DNA from: Sphingomonas palmae
GTDB taxonomy: Bacteria > Pseudomonadota > Alphaproteobacteria > Sphingomonadales > Sphingomonadaceae
Length of the DNA stretch: 64,000 nucleotides
Direction of reading: 5' to 3'
NCBI RefSeq assembly: GCF_900109565.1
Contig: NZ_FNZZ01000001.1
Span: 434,001 to 498,000 of the forward strand
The position numbers and the translations under genes were made by a program. Positions 1 through 10,405 of the stretch are shown piece after piece. Numbering within the stretch: the stretch's first letter is position 1; every line of letters begins with the position of its first letter. Below the pieces are notes generated by a model. It did not search any database, was not told the DNA's origin, and saw only the letters and a list, made by a program, of their open reading frames with translations.

Positions 1-864
1 GTGCTCGAACGTTTGTGCGACGCGTTGCTCGACCACGGTGTCGAGCGGCAGGACCACGTGATCGCGCTGGGCGGCGGGGTGATCGGCGACCTGGTCGGGT
101 TCGCCACCGCGATCCTGAAGCGCGGCTGCCGCTTCATACAGTTACCCACCACCTTGCTGGCGCAGGTCGACAGTTCGGTCGGGGGCAAGACCGGCATCAA
201 CGCGCGCGCGGGCAAGAATTTGATCGGCTCATTTCACCAACCGGCAGTCGTCCTGATCGACCCCGACGTGCTCGATACCCTGCCCGCACGGCAGGTTCGC
301 GCCGGCTATGCCGAGGTGGTCAAATACGGGCTGATCGACGACGCCGACTTTTTCGGCTGGTGCGAGGCGAACGGTGCTGCGCTGCTCGCCGGCGATCCTG
401 CGGCGCGCGCCTACGCGATCGCGCACGCGGTCGCGGCCAAGGCGCGGATCGTGGGTGAAGACGAGTTCGAGACGACCGGCCGTCGCGCGCTCCTGAACCT
501 GGGCCATACGTTCGGCCACGCGCTCGAGGCAGAGGCAGGGTTCAGCGACCGCCTGCTACACGGCGAGGCGGTTGCGGCCGGATGTGGGCTCGCCTTCGAT
601 TATTCGGCGGCGGTCGGGCTGTGTGCCCGCACGGACGCCGAACGCGTTAAGGCGCACTGGCGCGAGGGCGGGTTGCCCGACGGGCTTTCTGCATCGGGCA
701 TCACCGCGCCAGCCGCACGGCTCGTCGATCATATGCGCCACGACAAGAAGATGGCGGCCGGCACGCTCCCTTTCCTCCTCGCGCGCGGGATCGGGCAGGC
801 GTTCCTCGACAAGACCGTCACGCTCGAGCGGGTAGAGCAGTTCCTGAACGACGAGGCGCGGTGA
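1..864 (+). CDS. aroB: 3-dehydroquinate synthase, 5'-truncated by the window edge
   Basis: This enzyme converts DAHP to 3-dehydroquinate, the second step of the shikimate pathway, in the cytoplasm with NAD and a divalent metal. The visible 287 residues lack roughly the first 70-80 of a normal ~360-residue protein, so the real start lies upstream of the window. The NAD-binding GGGVIGD motif is at residues 24-30, followed by [17 protein letters not shown]. Likely Zn ligands are E105 (AEVVKYG), H169 (NLGHTFGH) and H187 (LLHGEAV). The open frame continues to base 1, so the GTG there need not be a start. In many alphaproteobacteria aroK lies directly upstream; that cannot be seen here. Confidence 0.96.
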   Translation: MLERLCDALLDHGVERQDHVIALGGGVIGDLVGFATAILKRGCRFIQLPTTLLAQVDSSVGGKTGINARAGKNLIGSFHQPAVVLIDPDVLDTLPARQVRAGYAEVVKYGLIDDADFFGWCEANGAALLAGDPAARAYAIAHAVAAKARIVGEDEFETTGRRALLNLGHTFGHALEAEAGFSDRLLHGEAVAAGCGLAFDYSAAVGLCARTDAERVKAHWREGGLPDGLSASGITAPAARLVDHMRHDKKMAAGTLPFLLARGIGQAFLDKTVTLERVEQFLNDEAR

Positions 865-872
865 GAGCCGCA

Positions 873-897
873 GGAACAGCGGAGCCGGCGCCACGTT
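873..897 (+). promoter_or_regulatory. EcfG-type (general stress sigma) promoter candidate for the alpha/beta hydrolase
   Basis: GGAAC at 873-877 and CGTT at 894-897 are separated by exactly 16 bases, matching the GGAAC-N16/17-CGTT pattern of alphaproteobacterial EcfG promoters. It lies in the gap after aroB and about 35 bases before the ATG at 932. Promoter function is inferred from the motif alone. Confidence 0.55.
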
Positions 898-931
898 GAT
901 TGCGCGCAACAACGGGCTGGAGCTATCCCGC

Positions 932-1753
932 ATGCCTTACGTCAAAACGCGCGACGGTACCGACATTTACGTCAAAGATTGGGGTTCCGGTCGCCCGGTC
1001 GTGCTAATCCACGGCTGGCCGCTGTCGTCGGACAGCTGGGACCCGCAGATGATGGCGCTCGCTGACGCCGGTTTCCGCGTCATCGCCTACGACCGCCGCG
1101 GCTTCGGACGCTCGGGACAGCCGTGGTCGGGTTACGACTATGACACGCTGGCCGATGATCTGGCCGACGTGATGAAGGCGACCGGCGCCGACAGCGACGC
1201 GAGCATCGTCGGTTTCTCGATGGGTGGCGGCGAGGTCGCGCGCTACATGAGCCGGCATGAGGGCCGCGGCGTCGTCTCGGCCGGGCTGATCTCGTCGGTC
1301 GTGCCGTACATGCTCAAGACCGACGACAATCCCGACGGCACGCCCGCGGAAAAGCTGCAGGAGATCGCCGACGGCATCAAGAAGGACCGACCCGCCTTCT
1401 TCCAGTCGTTCTTCAAGGACTTCTTCGGCGAAGGCTATCTCACCAGCCCGGTCAGCAGTGCGACGATCGACTGGGCGTGGCGCCTGGCTATGCAGGCTGG
1501 GTTGAAGCCGACGCTCGCCTGCGCCGAGAGTTTCGGCCACACCGACTTCCGCCCGGATTTGCCCGCATTTCGCGTCCCCACGCTGGTGCTGCATGGCACG
1601 TCGGACAAGACAGTACCGATCGATGCTGCGGGTCGTGCTGCAGCGGCAGGCATCGCAAACAGTCAGCTGGTCGAATATGACGGCGCACCGCACGGCTTGT
1701 TCGCGACCGAGGGCGATAGGCTGACGCAGGATCTGCTGACCTTCCTGCGCTAA
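932..1753 (+). CDS. alpha/beta hydrolase, non-haem chloroperoxidase/esterase type
   Basis: A 273-residue alpha/beta-hydrolase-fold protein of the cofactor-free haloperoxidase/esterase family. The oxyanion region HGWP is at residues 27-30. The nucleophile elbow GFSMGG places Ser96 as nucleophile, with Asp225 (HGTSDKTVP) and His254 (GAPHGLF) completing the triad. There is no signal peptide, so it is probably cytosolic. A TTG at 896 would extend the frame, but ATG 932 starts exactly where family members start and leaves the EcfG-like promoter outside the gene. Such enzymes are often called chloroperoxidases, yet the natural substrate is usually an ester or peracid; the exact reaction cannot be told from sequence. 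Confidence 0.85.
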   Translation: MPYVKTRDGTDIYVKDWGSGRPVVLIHGWPLSSDSWDPQMMALADAGFRVIAYDRRGFGRSGQPWSGYDYDTLADDLADVMKATGADSDASIVGFSMGGGEVARYMSRHEGRGVVSAGLISSVVPYMLKTDDNPDGTPAEKLQEIADGIKKDRPAFFQSFFKDFFGEGYLTSPVSSATIDWAWRLAMQAGLKPTLACAESFGHTDFRPDLPAFRVPTLVLHGTSDKTVPIDAAGRAAAAGIANSQLVEYDGAPHGLFATEGDRLTQDLLTFLR

Positions 1754-1763
1754 CGAATAAAAG

Positions 1764-1788
1764 GCGGGGCCGCTCGATGCGGCTCCGC
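1764..1788 (-). terminator. Probable terminator after eno-ftsB
   Basis: A 10-bp stem (1764-1773 with 1779-1788, one G-U pair) closes a five-base loop. Read on the minus strand it is followed by CTTTTATT, a weak U-tract. It sits between the convergent hydrolase and ftsB genes and may serve both. Confidence 0.55.
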
Positions 1789-1789
1789 A

Positions 1790-2104
1790 TCATTTCAGCG
1801 GAACGATCACCTCGTCCGGATGCGCGACGTTCAATTCCTTGCGCACCAGTTCGTCGACGAGATCGGGATTGGCGTGGCGCGGATCGAGCAGCGCGACGCG
1901 ATTGCGCAACATCGTCCGCCGCTTATCGAGTTGCCGGTACTGCCGCTCACGCACCGCAATCTGCTGCTTGTAGTCACCAAGTGCGAAGATGCCGTTCGAC
2001 CCCGTGAAGGCATAGGCGCCGAAGAATGCCATGACCGACAGGGCCGCGGCCGGCACTGCCGCACGGCGGAGAAGAACGAGCGGAGGGGTCGGCTTGCGGC
2101 GCAT
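1790..2104 (-). CDS. ftsB: septum formation initiator, FtsB/DivIC family
   Basis: A 104-residue bitopic membrane protein. A short basic N-terminus is followed by one transmembrane helix (about residues 11-35) and a charged heptad-type region (about 40-70) expected to form a coiled coil. This is the architecture of FtsB, which bridges FtsL and FtsQ in the divisome. It lies 43 bases downstream of eno on the same strand, the conserved eno-ftsB arrangement of Proteobacteria, and this context supports the call because the sequence itself diverges quickly. A terminator-like hairpin follows the stop codon. Confidence 0.85.
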   Translation of the reverse strand: MRRKPTPPLVLLRRAAVPAAALSVMAFFGAYAFTGSNGIFALGDYKQQIAVRERQYRQLDKRRTMLRNRVALLDPRHANPDLVDELVRKELNVAHPDEVIVPLK

Positions 2105-2147
2105 CGCGCGAAAGAATCGCGCAGATGCGCCCCGTTTGCAAGACGGC

Positions 2148-3440
<1,293 letters not shown>

Positions 3441-3507
3441 TTAGCTGTTCGGGCAAAGCAATGTCGTGGGCGGCTGTAGCGAGCGGCGGGTGATGCCGCA
3501 ACGCGAG

Positions 3508-3532
3508 GGAACCGGCGGCGACGCACGGGGTT
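3508..3532 (+). promoter_or_regulatory. EcfG-type promoter candidate for the small stress-protein cluster
   Basis: GGAAC (3508-3512), a 16-base spacer, and GGTT (3529-3532) match the EcfG promoter pattern except for the first base of the -10 box. Transcription would start near 3538-3540. That leaves almost no leader for the ATG at 3545 and favours the ATG at 3563, which has AAGGA at 3548-3552. Confidence 0.5.
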
Positions 3533-3562
3533 CACGACGAAACCATGAAGGACATGATTACG

Positions 3563-4093
3563 ATGGCCGACCCGACCGATCGCAACGATTTGGCCCCGAT
3601 GACCAGCGGCGACACGGAGACAGCGAGCGGCAGCGCATCGTTCCGGCAGTCGGCACCGCTGAAGAACGCAGGCTCTAACAGCACGTCAGGCACTGCTGAC
3701 ACACTGTCGTCCAAGGCAAGCGAGGCAGGCGAGACGATCAAGCAGGGCGCATCCGACCTGCGCGGTCAGGCAACCGACCGCGTGCGCCTCTTCGCAGAGG
3801 ACGGCAAGTCCAAGGCAACCGACGCGCTCGGCCAGCTGACACAAATTCTCAACGACGCCGCGGCGCAGGTCGATGACAAGCTCGGCAAGCAATATGGCCA
3901 ATATGCCCGCAGCGCTGCCGATCAGGTGCAGGCGTTCGGCACCAAATTGGACGACACGACGGTCGACGAAATCTTCGACGAAGCGCGCGAGCTGGTGAAG
4001 AAGAGCCCGGGTGTTGCCGTCGGAATTGCGGCCGCGGTCGGCTTCGTTGTGGCGCGCCTCGTCTCCGCCGGTGTCGAGCAGCGCGGCGCCTGA
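3563..4093 (+). CDS. YqjD/ElaB-like (DUF883-type) membrane-anchored stress protein
   Basis: A 176-residue protein with a long hydrophilic Ser/Thr/Ala-rich amphipathic region and a C-terminal hydrophobic helix (VAVGIAAAVGFVVARLV) followed by a short tail. This is the layout of YqjD/ElaB proteins, which dock to the inner membrane and, in E. coli, bind stationary-phase ribosomes. ATGs at 3545 and 3554 are in frame, but 3563 is chosen for its AAGGA Shine-Dalgarno and because the inferred promoter ends just upstream. Four bases separate its stop from the next start, and the series 3563-4098-4478 resembles the yqjD-yqjE-yqjK order. Family membership is by architecture, so only moderate certainty. 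Confidence 0.65.
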   Translation: MADPTDRNDLAPMTSGDTETASGSASFRQSAPLKNAGSNSTSGTADTLSSKASEAGETIKQGASDLRGQATDRVRLFAEDGKSKATDALGQLTQILNDAAAQVDDKLGKQYGQYARSAADQVQAFGTKLDDTTVDEIFDEARELVKKSPGVAVGIAAAVGFVVARLVSAGVEQRGA

Positions 4094-4097
4094 CGCG

Positions 4098-4481
4098 ATG
4101 AGTGACCCGAGCAACGTCACGCCGATCAGGCGCGCGGCTGAGGCAGTTCGCGACCGAGTGACGCCGGAGCCCGGCCTGACCGATCTGGTATCTCGACTGA
4201 CCGGAGACGCGAAGGACCTGGCGCGCGCCGAGTTCGACTTGCAGAAGGCGAAGGTCGGTGAGGCGGTCGGACGATACAAGAACGCCATCATCTTCTTCGC
4301 GGTCGCGGCCGTGCTCGCGCTCGCCGGACTGATTGCGCTACTCGTCGGCGCGATCGAGACCCTGGCAACGCTGATCGGCCCCGGTCTGGCCACATTGATA
4401 GTGGTTGGCGGCACATTGCTGATCGCCGCGATCCTAGGCATCATCGGCAAGCATCGCCTCTCACCCAAGGCTGACGCGTGA
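4098..4481 (+). CDS. phage-holin-family / YqjE-like (DUF1469) membrane protein
   Basis: A 127-residue protein with a polar N-terminal third (ending DLARAEFDLQKAKVGEAVGRYKNA) and two long transmembrane helices, about residues 60-85 and 93-118. This matches the DUF1469/YqjE group, annotated as holin superfamily but widespread in bacterial chromosomes where it is not lytic. The ATG at 4098 lies four bases after the previous stop; an upstream in-frame extension would run through the previous gene and is rejected. Its stop overlaps the next start by four bases, indicating translational coupling. Confidence 0.8.
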   Translation: MSDPSNVTPIRRAAEAVRDRVTPEPGLTDLVSRLTGDAKDLARAEFDLQKAKVGEAVGRYKNAIIFFAVAAVLALAGLIALLVGAIETLATLIGPGLATLIVVGGTLLIAAILGIIGKHRLSPKADA

Positions 4482-4798
4482 GCACGCCTGCCGACGTTGC
4501 CGCTGCTGAGGCGCGTGCCGCCGAGGCACGAGCGCGGCTGAACGGAACGGTGGAGCAATTGCAGGGGCAGCTTGCGCCGCGCAAGCTCGCTCGCACCGCA
4601 GCCGACAGCGTGAGCGAGGGTGCGCAGAGTGCAGCGCGCGCGTCGATCAAGACCGCGATGATGCACCCTGGTGCGGTGACCGGCGGCATCGCAGCCGTGG
4701 TTCTCTTCCTGTGCCGTAAGCCACTCGCCCGCGCGCTCGGCCTCGCCAAGCGCCCACCATCTCCGGCGAAACCGCCTCATCTCCGGCGCGTTCGCTGA
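4478..4798 (+). CDS. DUF3618 domain protein
   Basis: A 106-residue protein beginning with a GTG that overlaps the preceding stop (GTGA). The N-terminal ARLNGTVEQLQGQLAPRKLA segment is characteristic of DUF3618, which has a short helical domain followed by a single membrane helix (about residues 65-82). No enzymatic motif is present. It likely works with the two preceding small membrane proteins in an envelope or ribosome-hibernation role, by analogy with E. coli yqjDEK; this role is an inference. Confidence 0.75.
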   Translation: MSTPADVAAAEARAAEARARLNGTVEQLQGQLAPRKLARTAADSVSEGAQSAARASIKTAMMHPGAVTGGIAAVVLFLCRKPLARALGLAKRPPSPAKPPHLRRVR

Positions 4799-4830
4799 AA
4801 TACTTATCCGTTCGCGAAAGGAACGACGAC

Positions 4831-5292
4831 ATGACCGACCACAATCATGCGGACGACCACGGCAAACTCCGCGACAGCCTCGACTCCGCCAAATCCGCCG
4901 TGACCGATGCTGTCGAAACGACGCGGGAGAAGACGCGTGAATTCGCGCACCAGACCGCGCAGGCGGCCGAGACCAACCCGCTCGCGATCGTCGCTGGCGG
5001 TATCGCGCTCGGCGCGCTCGTTGGTGCGATCGTACCGCGCAGCGCGAAGGAGAAGGAACTGCTCGCCCCCGTAGGCAAGCGGCTCGGCGCGACTGCCGTT
5101 GCAGCGTTCGCGGCAGCGCGCGACAGCGGGAAGAGCGAGCTTCAGAACATTGGCTTTACCAAGGGTGCCGCGAAGGATCAGGTGAAAACGCTGCTCCAGA
5201 ACGTCGCCGGTGCGGCGGCGACGGCCGGCAAGGCGGCAGCCTCGGCCGGGAAGCAGGAGCTTCGCCACGCCGACGATCAACCGGCTGCGTAG
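4831..5292 (+). CDS. small helical membrane-associated protein, DUF883-like
   Basis: A 153-residue protein with an N-terminal amphipathic region (repeated SAKSAVTDAVETTREKTREFA-type helices), a glycine-rich hydrophobic segment at about residues 50-68 (AIVAGGIALGALVGAIV) and an alanine-rich C-terminus. It is preceded by AAAGGAAC about 8 bases before the ATG. The composition and hydrophobic segment resemble the protein at 3563, suggesting a diverged duplicate within the same cluster. No specific function can be assigned. Confidence 0.65.
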   Translation: MTDHNHADDHGKLRDSLDSAKSAVTDAVETTREKTREFAHQTAQAAETNPLAIVAGGIALGALVGAIVPRSAKEKELLAPVGKRLGATAVAAFAAARDSGKSELQNIGFTKGAAKDQVKTLLQNVAGAAATAGKAAASAGKQELRHADDQPAA

Positions 5293-5346
5293 ACGAGCGC
5301 AGCCTGACCCTTCACCTATCCCGCCGACGACGCTAGAGGAGCCCGC

Positions 5347-5571
5347 ATGAGCAAGCTTCATCTCGTTTTCGGCGGGCGCGTGAGCGACCCGCGCACGCTG
5401 GAATTCAATGATCTCAAATCGATCGACGTCGTTGGCGTCTTTCCCGACTATGCCAGTGCAGAGAAGGCATGGCGCGGAGCTGCGCAGCGTACCGTCGACG
5501 ACGCCGAGATGAAGTATGTCGTGGTGCATCTGCACCGCTTGCTCGAGCCGTCGCTTACGTCTGAGGCGTGA
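5347..5571 (+). CDS. DUF4170 domain protein
   Basis: A 74-residue soluble protein matching the alphaproteobacterial DUF4170 family (KLHLVFGGRV, then DYASAEKAWRGAAQRTVDDA and YVVVHLHRLLEP). An AGAGGAG Shine-Dalgarno precedes the ATG. The family is of unknown function; the compact beta-alpha pattern suggests a small ferredoxin-like fold. It may be cotranscribed with the stress cluster, 54 bases upstream. Confidence 0.8.
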   Translation: MSKLHLVFGGRVSDPRTLEFNDLKSIDVVGVFPDYASAEKAWRGAAQRTVDDAEMKYVVVHLHRLLEPSLTSEA

Positions 5572-5677
5572 TATTGAGGCGACGTTGTCGCGGTGTCGGC
5601 AACGTTGCTTACCATAGCGTCAGAGAGAATAGCTGAACTCGCGCGTTTGTCTTGCGCTCGCTGACTTTATCCGCCGT

Positions 5678-5701
5678 CGTGCCGACCAGCAGGTCGGCAC
5701 G
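5678..5701. terminator. Hairpin between convergent DUF4170 and greA genes
   Basis: A perfect 10-bp stem (5678-5687 with 5692-5701) and four-base loop AGCA. Neither strand shows a clear U-tract after it, so intrinsic termination is uncertain, but its place in a 216-base convergent gap fits a bidirectional terminator. Nothing else is recognisable in 5572-5787. Confidence 0.45.
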
Positions 5702-5787
5702 GAGAATACAGGCGCCACCTGCCGCAACTCCGCGCAGAGACGCTCACCTATCCCACTGCTGCGCGCTGTTCGCGCCAGCAACCGGGT

Positions 5788-6264
5788 TCAGATAAATTCG
5801 ATCTTCGACACCAGATAATAGCGGTCGCCCGACGGCACTGTCACCTCGACTTCGTCGTCCACGCTGCGGCCGATCAACGCGCGACCGAGCGGCGAATTGT
5901 AGCTGATTCGACCACCCTTCGCATCCGCCTCGGTCTGGCCAACAATCTGATAACGGATCGGCTTGTCATCCTCGTCGAGCAGCGTCACCGTCGCGCCGAA
6001 CACGATCTTGTCGCCCGACAGGTCGCGCGGATCGATGATCTGCGCGCGGCTGAGCTTGTCCTCGATGTCGGCGATCGATGCCTCGATCTGTCCCTGACGC
6101 TCCTTCGCAGCGTGGTACTCGGCGTTCTCCGACAGGTCGCCGTGCGCGCGCGCTTCCTCGATCGCGTCGACGATCTGCGGGCGCTCGGTTTTCAGACGCT
6201 TCAAATCCGCATTCAGCTTCTCATAGCCTTCCTGCAGCATCGGCATCTTTTCAACGGTCGCCAT
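5788..6264 (-). CDS. greA: transcription elongation factor GreA
   Basis: A 158-residue GreA. The N-terminal coiled coil (residues 1-75, with the [20 protein letters not shown] loop) inserts into the RNA polymerase secondary channel and stimulates cleavage of backtracked transcripts. The acidic tip residues of DLSENAEY are present. The C-terminal domain has the typical [11 protein letters not shown] and [13 protein letters not shown] stretches. A good AAGGAAG site precedes the ATG. It lies 75 bases downstream of carB on the same strand, the common alphaproteobacterial carA-carB-greA order. Confidence 0.97.
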   Translation of the reverse strand: MATVEKMPMLQEGYEKLNADLKRLKTERPQIVDAIEEARAHGDLSENAEYHAAKERQGQIEASIADIEDKLSRAQIIDPRDLSGDKIVFGATVTLLDEDDKPIRYQIVGQTEADAKGGRISYNSPLGRALIGRSVDDEVEVTVPSGDRYYLVSKIEFI

Positions 6265-6339
6265 GCATCACTTCCTTCAAACGCCCCCGAGCGGCCCTCC
6301 CTGCAAGGCCGCACGCACGATCAACTGTATGTCCGAGGT

Positions 6340-9300
6340 TCAGTTGTGCGATTGCGAATAATAGGATTGCAGCGGGCGCACTTCAAGCGCGCGACGTGCG
6401 GCGGCTTGTTGCCCGGCGACGGCACTCGCCGCTATCGCCTTCGCGGCCTCGACACTAGCAGACGCGGTCGTGAAATAGGGAATGCGTCCCGCAACCGCGC
6501 TTGCGCGGATCGGCTGCGAGTCCTTGAGGCTCTGCCATCCCTCGGTCGTGTTGAAGATCAGCGCGATGCCCCCGTCCTTGATGCGGTCGACGATATGCGG
6601 CCGTCCCTGCGCAACCTTGTTGACCAGTTCGACCAGCAATCCGGCTCGCGACAGGTAATCGGCGGTTCCGCCGGTCGCGACGATCGTGAAGCCCGCCTCC
6701 ACCAACTGCTTCGCCGCGGGCACGATCAAGGGCTTGTCGCTGTCCTTGACGCTGACGAACACCGCGCCGCTATCCGGCAGCACGGTGCCAGCCCCCAGTT
6801 GCGCCTTCGCGAACGCGGTCGTGAAATCGCGATCAATTCCCATCACTTCGCCGGTGGACTTCATCTCCGGGCTTAGGACGGGGTCGATGCCCGGAAAGCG
6901 GTTGAACGGGAACACGGCTTCCTTGACCGCGACATAGTCGATGCGGCGATCGATCGGCGGCAGGTCGCGCAGCTTCTCGCCCGCCATCACGCGTGCCGCG
7001 ATCTTCGCGATCGGCGCGCCGATCGCCTTGGCGACGAACGGCACCGTGCGGCTGGCGCGCGGGTTGACCTCGATGAGGTAAACCTGGCCGTCCTTGACCG
7101 CGAACTGGATGTTCATGAGGCCAACGACGCCCAGACCGCGCGCCAGCGCCTCGGTCTGCCGCTCTATCTCGGCGATGATCTCGTCGCCCAGGCTGTACGG
7201 CGGGATCGAGCAGGCGCTGTCGCCCGAGTGGACGCCCGCTTCCTCAATGTGCTGCAGCACGCCCGCGACGACCACGTCATCACCGTCGCAGATCGCGTCG
7301 ACATCGACCTCGACCGCGTCGCGCAAATACTGGTCGATCAGGACGGGCGAGTCACCCGACACCTGCACCGCGGTCTGGATGTAATCGTCGAGCTGCTGAT
7401 CGCTGTCGACGATCTCCATCGCGCGTCCGCCCAGCACGTAGCTCGGCCGCATCAGCACCGGGTAACCGATGCGGTGCGCGACCGCGATCGCCTCGTCACG
7501 GCTGCGCGCGATACCGTTCGAGGGTTGCGACAGCTTGAGCTTGTTGACGAGTGCCGCAAAGCGCTCGCGGTCCTCCGCCAGATCGATCGCGTCGGGTGCG
7601 GTGCCCAAAATTGGGATGCCAGCCGCCTCAAGCGCGCGCGCGAGGTTGAGCGGCGTCTGCCCGCCGAACTGCACGATCACGCCGAGAAGTTGCCCACGCG
7701 ACTGCTCGACGTGGAGGATCTCCAGCACGTCCTCGGCGGTCAGCGGCTCGAAATAGAGCCGGTCGGAGGTGTCATAGTCGGTGCTGACCGTTTCCGGGTT
7801 GCAGTTGACCATGATCGTCTCGAACCCGGCGTCGGCGAGTGCGAAGCACGCGTGGCAGCAGCAGTAATCAAACTCGATCCCCTGCCCGATCCGGTTGGGT
7901 CCGCCGCCCAGAATGACGATCTTGCGGCGGTCGGACGGCATCGCCTCGTTCTCGGGCTCGCCGAACGACGGCGCCTCGTAGGTCGAGTACATGTACGGCG
8001 TCTTGGCATCGAACTCCGCCGCGCAGGTGTCGATCCGCTTGAACACCGGACGCACGCCCAGCTTGACGCGGTGCGCGCGCACCTCGTCCTCGGTGACGCC
8101 GCCGGTCATCGCCTTGACCGCCTCGTGGATCAGGCCCGAACCGCGCGCGATCCCACGGCTCATCCCGCGCAGGTTCGCCGATTGCAGCGCCAGCCACGCC
8201 AGCCGCTTGTCGCTGAACCCCATCGATTTCAGCCGCCGCATACCCGCCGCATCGATCGGCAGGCCGTTCTCCATCACCTCGGCCTCGGCGGCGACGATCT
8301 CGGCGATACGCTCCAGGAACCACGGATCGTACTTCGCGATTGCGTGAACCTCGGCAACGGTGAAGCCTTCGCGCAGCGCCTGCGCCGCGACGAGCAGCCG
8401 GTCGGGCGTGGCAACGGCGAGCGCCGCCTCGATCTCCGCGCGCGGCGCACCGATCAGGTGATCGACATGGTTGAACCCCGACAATCCGGTTTCCAGTCCG
8501 CGCAACGCCTTCTGCATCGATTCATGGATGTTGCGGCCGATCGCCATCACCTCGCCGACCGACTTCATCGCGGTCGACAGCACGGGTTCGGCCCCCTTGA
8601 ACTTCTCGAACGCGAAGCGCGGGATCTTGGTCACGACGTAATCGATCGTCGGCTCGAACGACGCAGGTGTCGCGCCGGTTATGTCGTTCTCGATCTCGTC
8701 GAGCGTGTAGCCGACCGCTAGCTTTGCCGCGACCTTCGCGATCGGGAAGCCCGTCGCCTTGGACGCGAGCGCAGACGATCGCGACACGCGCGGGTTCATC
8801 TCGATGACGATCAGGCGACCGTCCTTCGGATTGACCGCGAACTGGACGTTCGAGCCCCCCGTCTCAACGCCGATCTCGCGCAGCACCGCGATGCTGGCGT
8901 TGCGCATGATCTGATATTCCTTGTCGGTCAGCGTCAGCGCGGGTGCGACCGTGACCGAGTCGCCGGTGTGGACGCCCATCGGGTCGACGTTCTCGATCGA
9001 GCAGATGATGATGCAATTGTCCGCGCGGTCGCGGACCACCTCCATCTCATACTCTTTCCAGCCGAGCAGCGATTCCTCGATCAGCACCTCGGTCGTCGGC
9101 GAGGCGTCGAGCCCCTTGCGGACGATGTCGAGGAATTCCTCGCGGTTGTAGGCGACGCCGCCGCCGGTGCCGCCCAGCGTAAAGCTCGGGCGGATGATCG
9201 CGGGCAGACCTACCTTCTCTAGCCCTGCGAGCGCCTCGCCTTCGGTATGCGCAATCGCCGAGCGGGCGCTCTCCAGCCCGATCTTGTCCATCGCGTCGCG

Positions 9301-9705
9301 GAATTTTAGGCGGTCCTCCGCCTTGTCGATCGCGTCGGCGTCGGCACCGATCATCTGAACGCCGAACTTCTCGAACGTGCCGTCGCGGAACAGCGCGAGC
9401 GCGGTGTTGAGCGCGGTCTGCCCGCCCATCGTCGGCAGCACCGCGTCGGGGCGCTCCTTTTCGATGATGTGCGCAACAACCTCGGGCGTGATCGGCTCGA
9501 CGTAGGTCGCGCCGTCGCTGCCGACCAGATCGGGGTCGGTCATGATCGTCGCCGGGTTCGAGTTGACCAGGACGATGCGATAGCCCTCCTCGCGCAATGC
9601 CTTGATCGCCTGCGTGCCCGAATAATCGAACTCGCACGCCTGACCGATGACGATCGGCCCCGCGCCAATGACGAGGATGGTAGAGATGTCGGTGCGTTTA
9701 GGCAT
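6340..9705 (-). CDS. carB: carbamoyl-phosphate synthase large chain
   Basis: The 1121-residue synthetase subunit makes carbamoyl phosphate from bicarbonate, glutamine-derived ammonia and two ATP, feeding arginine and pyrimidine synthesis. Two homologous ATP-grasp halves are visible ([16 protein letters not shown] and [16 protein letters not shown] starts; [11 protein letters not shown] and [13 protein letters not shown] loops), followed by a C-terminal MGS-type allosteric domain. The ATG lies one base after the stop of the orphan gene at 9707-10405. No clear Shine-Dalgarno is visible upstream of it, so its translation may depend on coupling to that gene. Length is normal (about 1070-1120). 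Confidence 0.97.
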   Translation of the reverse strand: MPKRTDISTILVIGAGPIVIGQACEFDYSGTQAIKALREEGYRIVLVNSNPATIMTDPDLVGSDGATYVEPITPEVVAHIIEKERPDAVLPTMGGQTALNTALALFRDGTFEKFGVQMIGADADAIDKAEDRLKFRDAMDKIGLESARSAIAHTEGEALAGLEKVGLPAIIRPSFTLGGTGGGVAYNREEFLDIVRKGLDASPTTEVLIEESLLGWKEYEMEVVRDRADNCIIICSIENVDPMGVHTGDSVTVAPALTLTDKEYQIMRNASIAVLREIGVETGGSNVQFAVNPKDGRLIVIEMNPRVSRSSALASKATGFPIAKVAAKLAVGYTLDEIENDITGATPASFEPTIDYVVTKIPRFAFEKFKGAEPVLSTAMKSVGEVMAIGRNIHESMQKALRGLETGLSGFNHVDHLIGAPRAEIEAALAVATPDRLLVAAQALREGFTVAEVHAIAKYDPWFLERIAEIVAAEAEVMENGLPIDAAGMRRLKSMGFSDKRLAWLALQSANLRGMSRGIARGSGLIHEAVKAMTGGVTEDEVRAHRVKLGVRPVFKRIDTCAAEFDAKTPYMYSTYEAPSFGEPENEAMPSDRRKIVILGGGPNRIGQGIEFDYCCCHACFALADAGFETIMVNCNPETVSTDYDTSDRLYFEPLTAEDVLEILHVEQSRGQLLGVIVQFGGQTPLNLARALEAAGIPILGTAPDAIDLAEDRERFAALVNKLKLSQPSNGIARSRDEAIAVAHRIGYPVLMRPSYVLGGRAMEIVDSDQQLDDYIQTAVQVSGDSPVLIDQYLRDAVEVDVDAICDGDDVVVAGVLQHIEEAGVHSGDSACSIPPYSLGDEIIAEIERQTEALARGLGVVGLMNIQFAVKDGQVYLIEVNPRASRTVPFVAKAIGAPIAKIAARVMAGEKLRDLPPIDRRIDYVAVKEAVFPFNRFPGIDPVLSPEMKSTGEVMGIDRDFTTAFAKAQLGAGTVLPDSGAVFVSVKDSDKPLIVPAAKQLVEAGFTIVATGGTADYLSRAGLLVELVNKVAQGRPHIVDRIKDGGIALIFNTTEGWQSLKDSQPIRASAVAGRIPYFTTASASVEAAKAIAASAVAGQQAAARRALEVRPLQSYYSQSHN

Positions 9706-9706
9706 G

Positions 9707-10405
9707 TTAGTTCGCCAAGAAGATTGCTATGATCGTCACAAATAATGACGCTATTCCCGCGATCGAATTCGCTCTGTTTAGAATTTCCCATATCAGATCA
9801 GCAGGTGGCTCAGGAGCCTCAGTCAAAGCCTTAGCCGCGTTTAGAAACGCTCGTGCCTGAGCCTTGTCCGCATTCGACAAATCTTGATCATCAAGGCGTG
9901 CCTCAACAGCACCAATCTCGTTAATCAGGGAAATTCGCTTATTTTCAGATAAAGAAACCGGAATACTAGGCTCGCGCTCCTCCAACTGTTCTGCATGAGT
10001 CGTATTATTTATCGCCTCTTGCGTATATCCAGCAAAGACATCAGGAAAAAGTCTTCCTCCTATCCTCCCGGCCGCAGATGCGATTGCATTAGTCTCCAAA
10101 GCTGTTTTACGAAAAGCCGGGTATCGCGAGTTTATATAGGTGTAATATTCGCCAGCAAAGCGTATCGTTTCAGAGTGAATGACCTTTGCCTTTGCGAGCT
10201 CTTCAAGCAATTGTTCTGTAAGTGGCCAAAAGCTATAATTTGATGGGATGTCGTATCCGTTCATTCCCTTCGTAAGAGCGTAGTGAACATCACTAACAAC
10301 CTCACTCCGCTTTTTAGCTTCTCCGGAAATCTCCAACGACGAGACGTTCAGCAGTAATAGCGCCCGGATATACGGCGTCAGCTCATCAAATAATGTGAGG
10401 CTCAC
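9707..10405 (-). CDS. orphan low-GC gene inside the carAB operon; tail-anchored-looking protein of unknown function
   Basis: A 232-residue protein I do not recognise. It is mainly helical and charged, with a hydrophobic segment at about residues 212-231 ending two residues from the C-terminus, the layout of a tail-anchored membrane protein; there is no signal peptide. Its GTG start overlaps the carA stop by four bases (GTGA), and its TAA ends one base before the carB ATG. Sampled 60-base rows are about 42-45% GC, far below the flanking car genes, with many AT-rich codons. This points to acquisition by transfer followed by precise fitting into the operon. Nothing resembling an integrase or transposase, or flanking repeats, is visible. 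Expression would track carAB. Confidence 0.85.
   Translation of the reverse strand: MSLTLFDELTPYIRALLLLNVSSLEISGEAKKRSEVVSDVHYALTKGMNGYDIPSNYSFWPLTEQLLEELAKAKVIHSETIRFAGEYYTYINSRYPAFRKTALETNAIASAAGRIGGRLFPDVFAGYTQEAINNTTHAEQLEEREPSIPVSLSENKRISLINEIGAVEARLDDQDLSNADKAQARAFLNAAKALTEAPEPPADLIWEILNRANSIAGIASLFVTIIAIFLAN

Noticed and set aside
4098..4481. Phage lysis holin
   Set aside because: The holin-superfamily label reflects membrane topology; neighbours are chromosomal stress-type genes, with no phage genes nearby.
4818..4830. GGAAC just before the gene at 4831 as another EcfG promoter
   Set aside because: It lies only a few bases from the ATG, so it can only be part of the ribosome-binding region; a -10 box would fall inside the gene.
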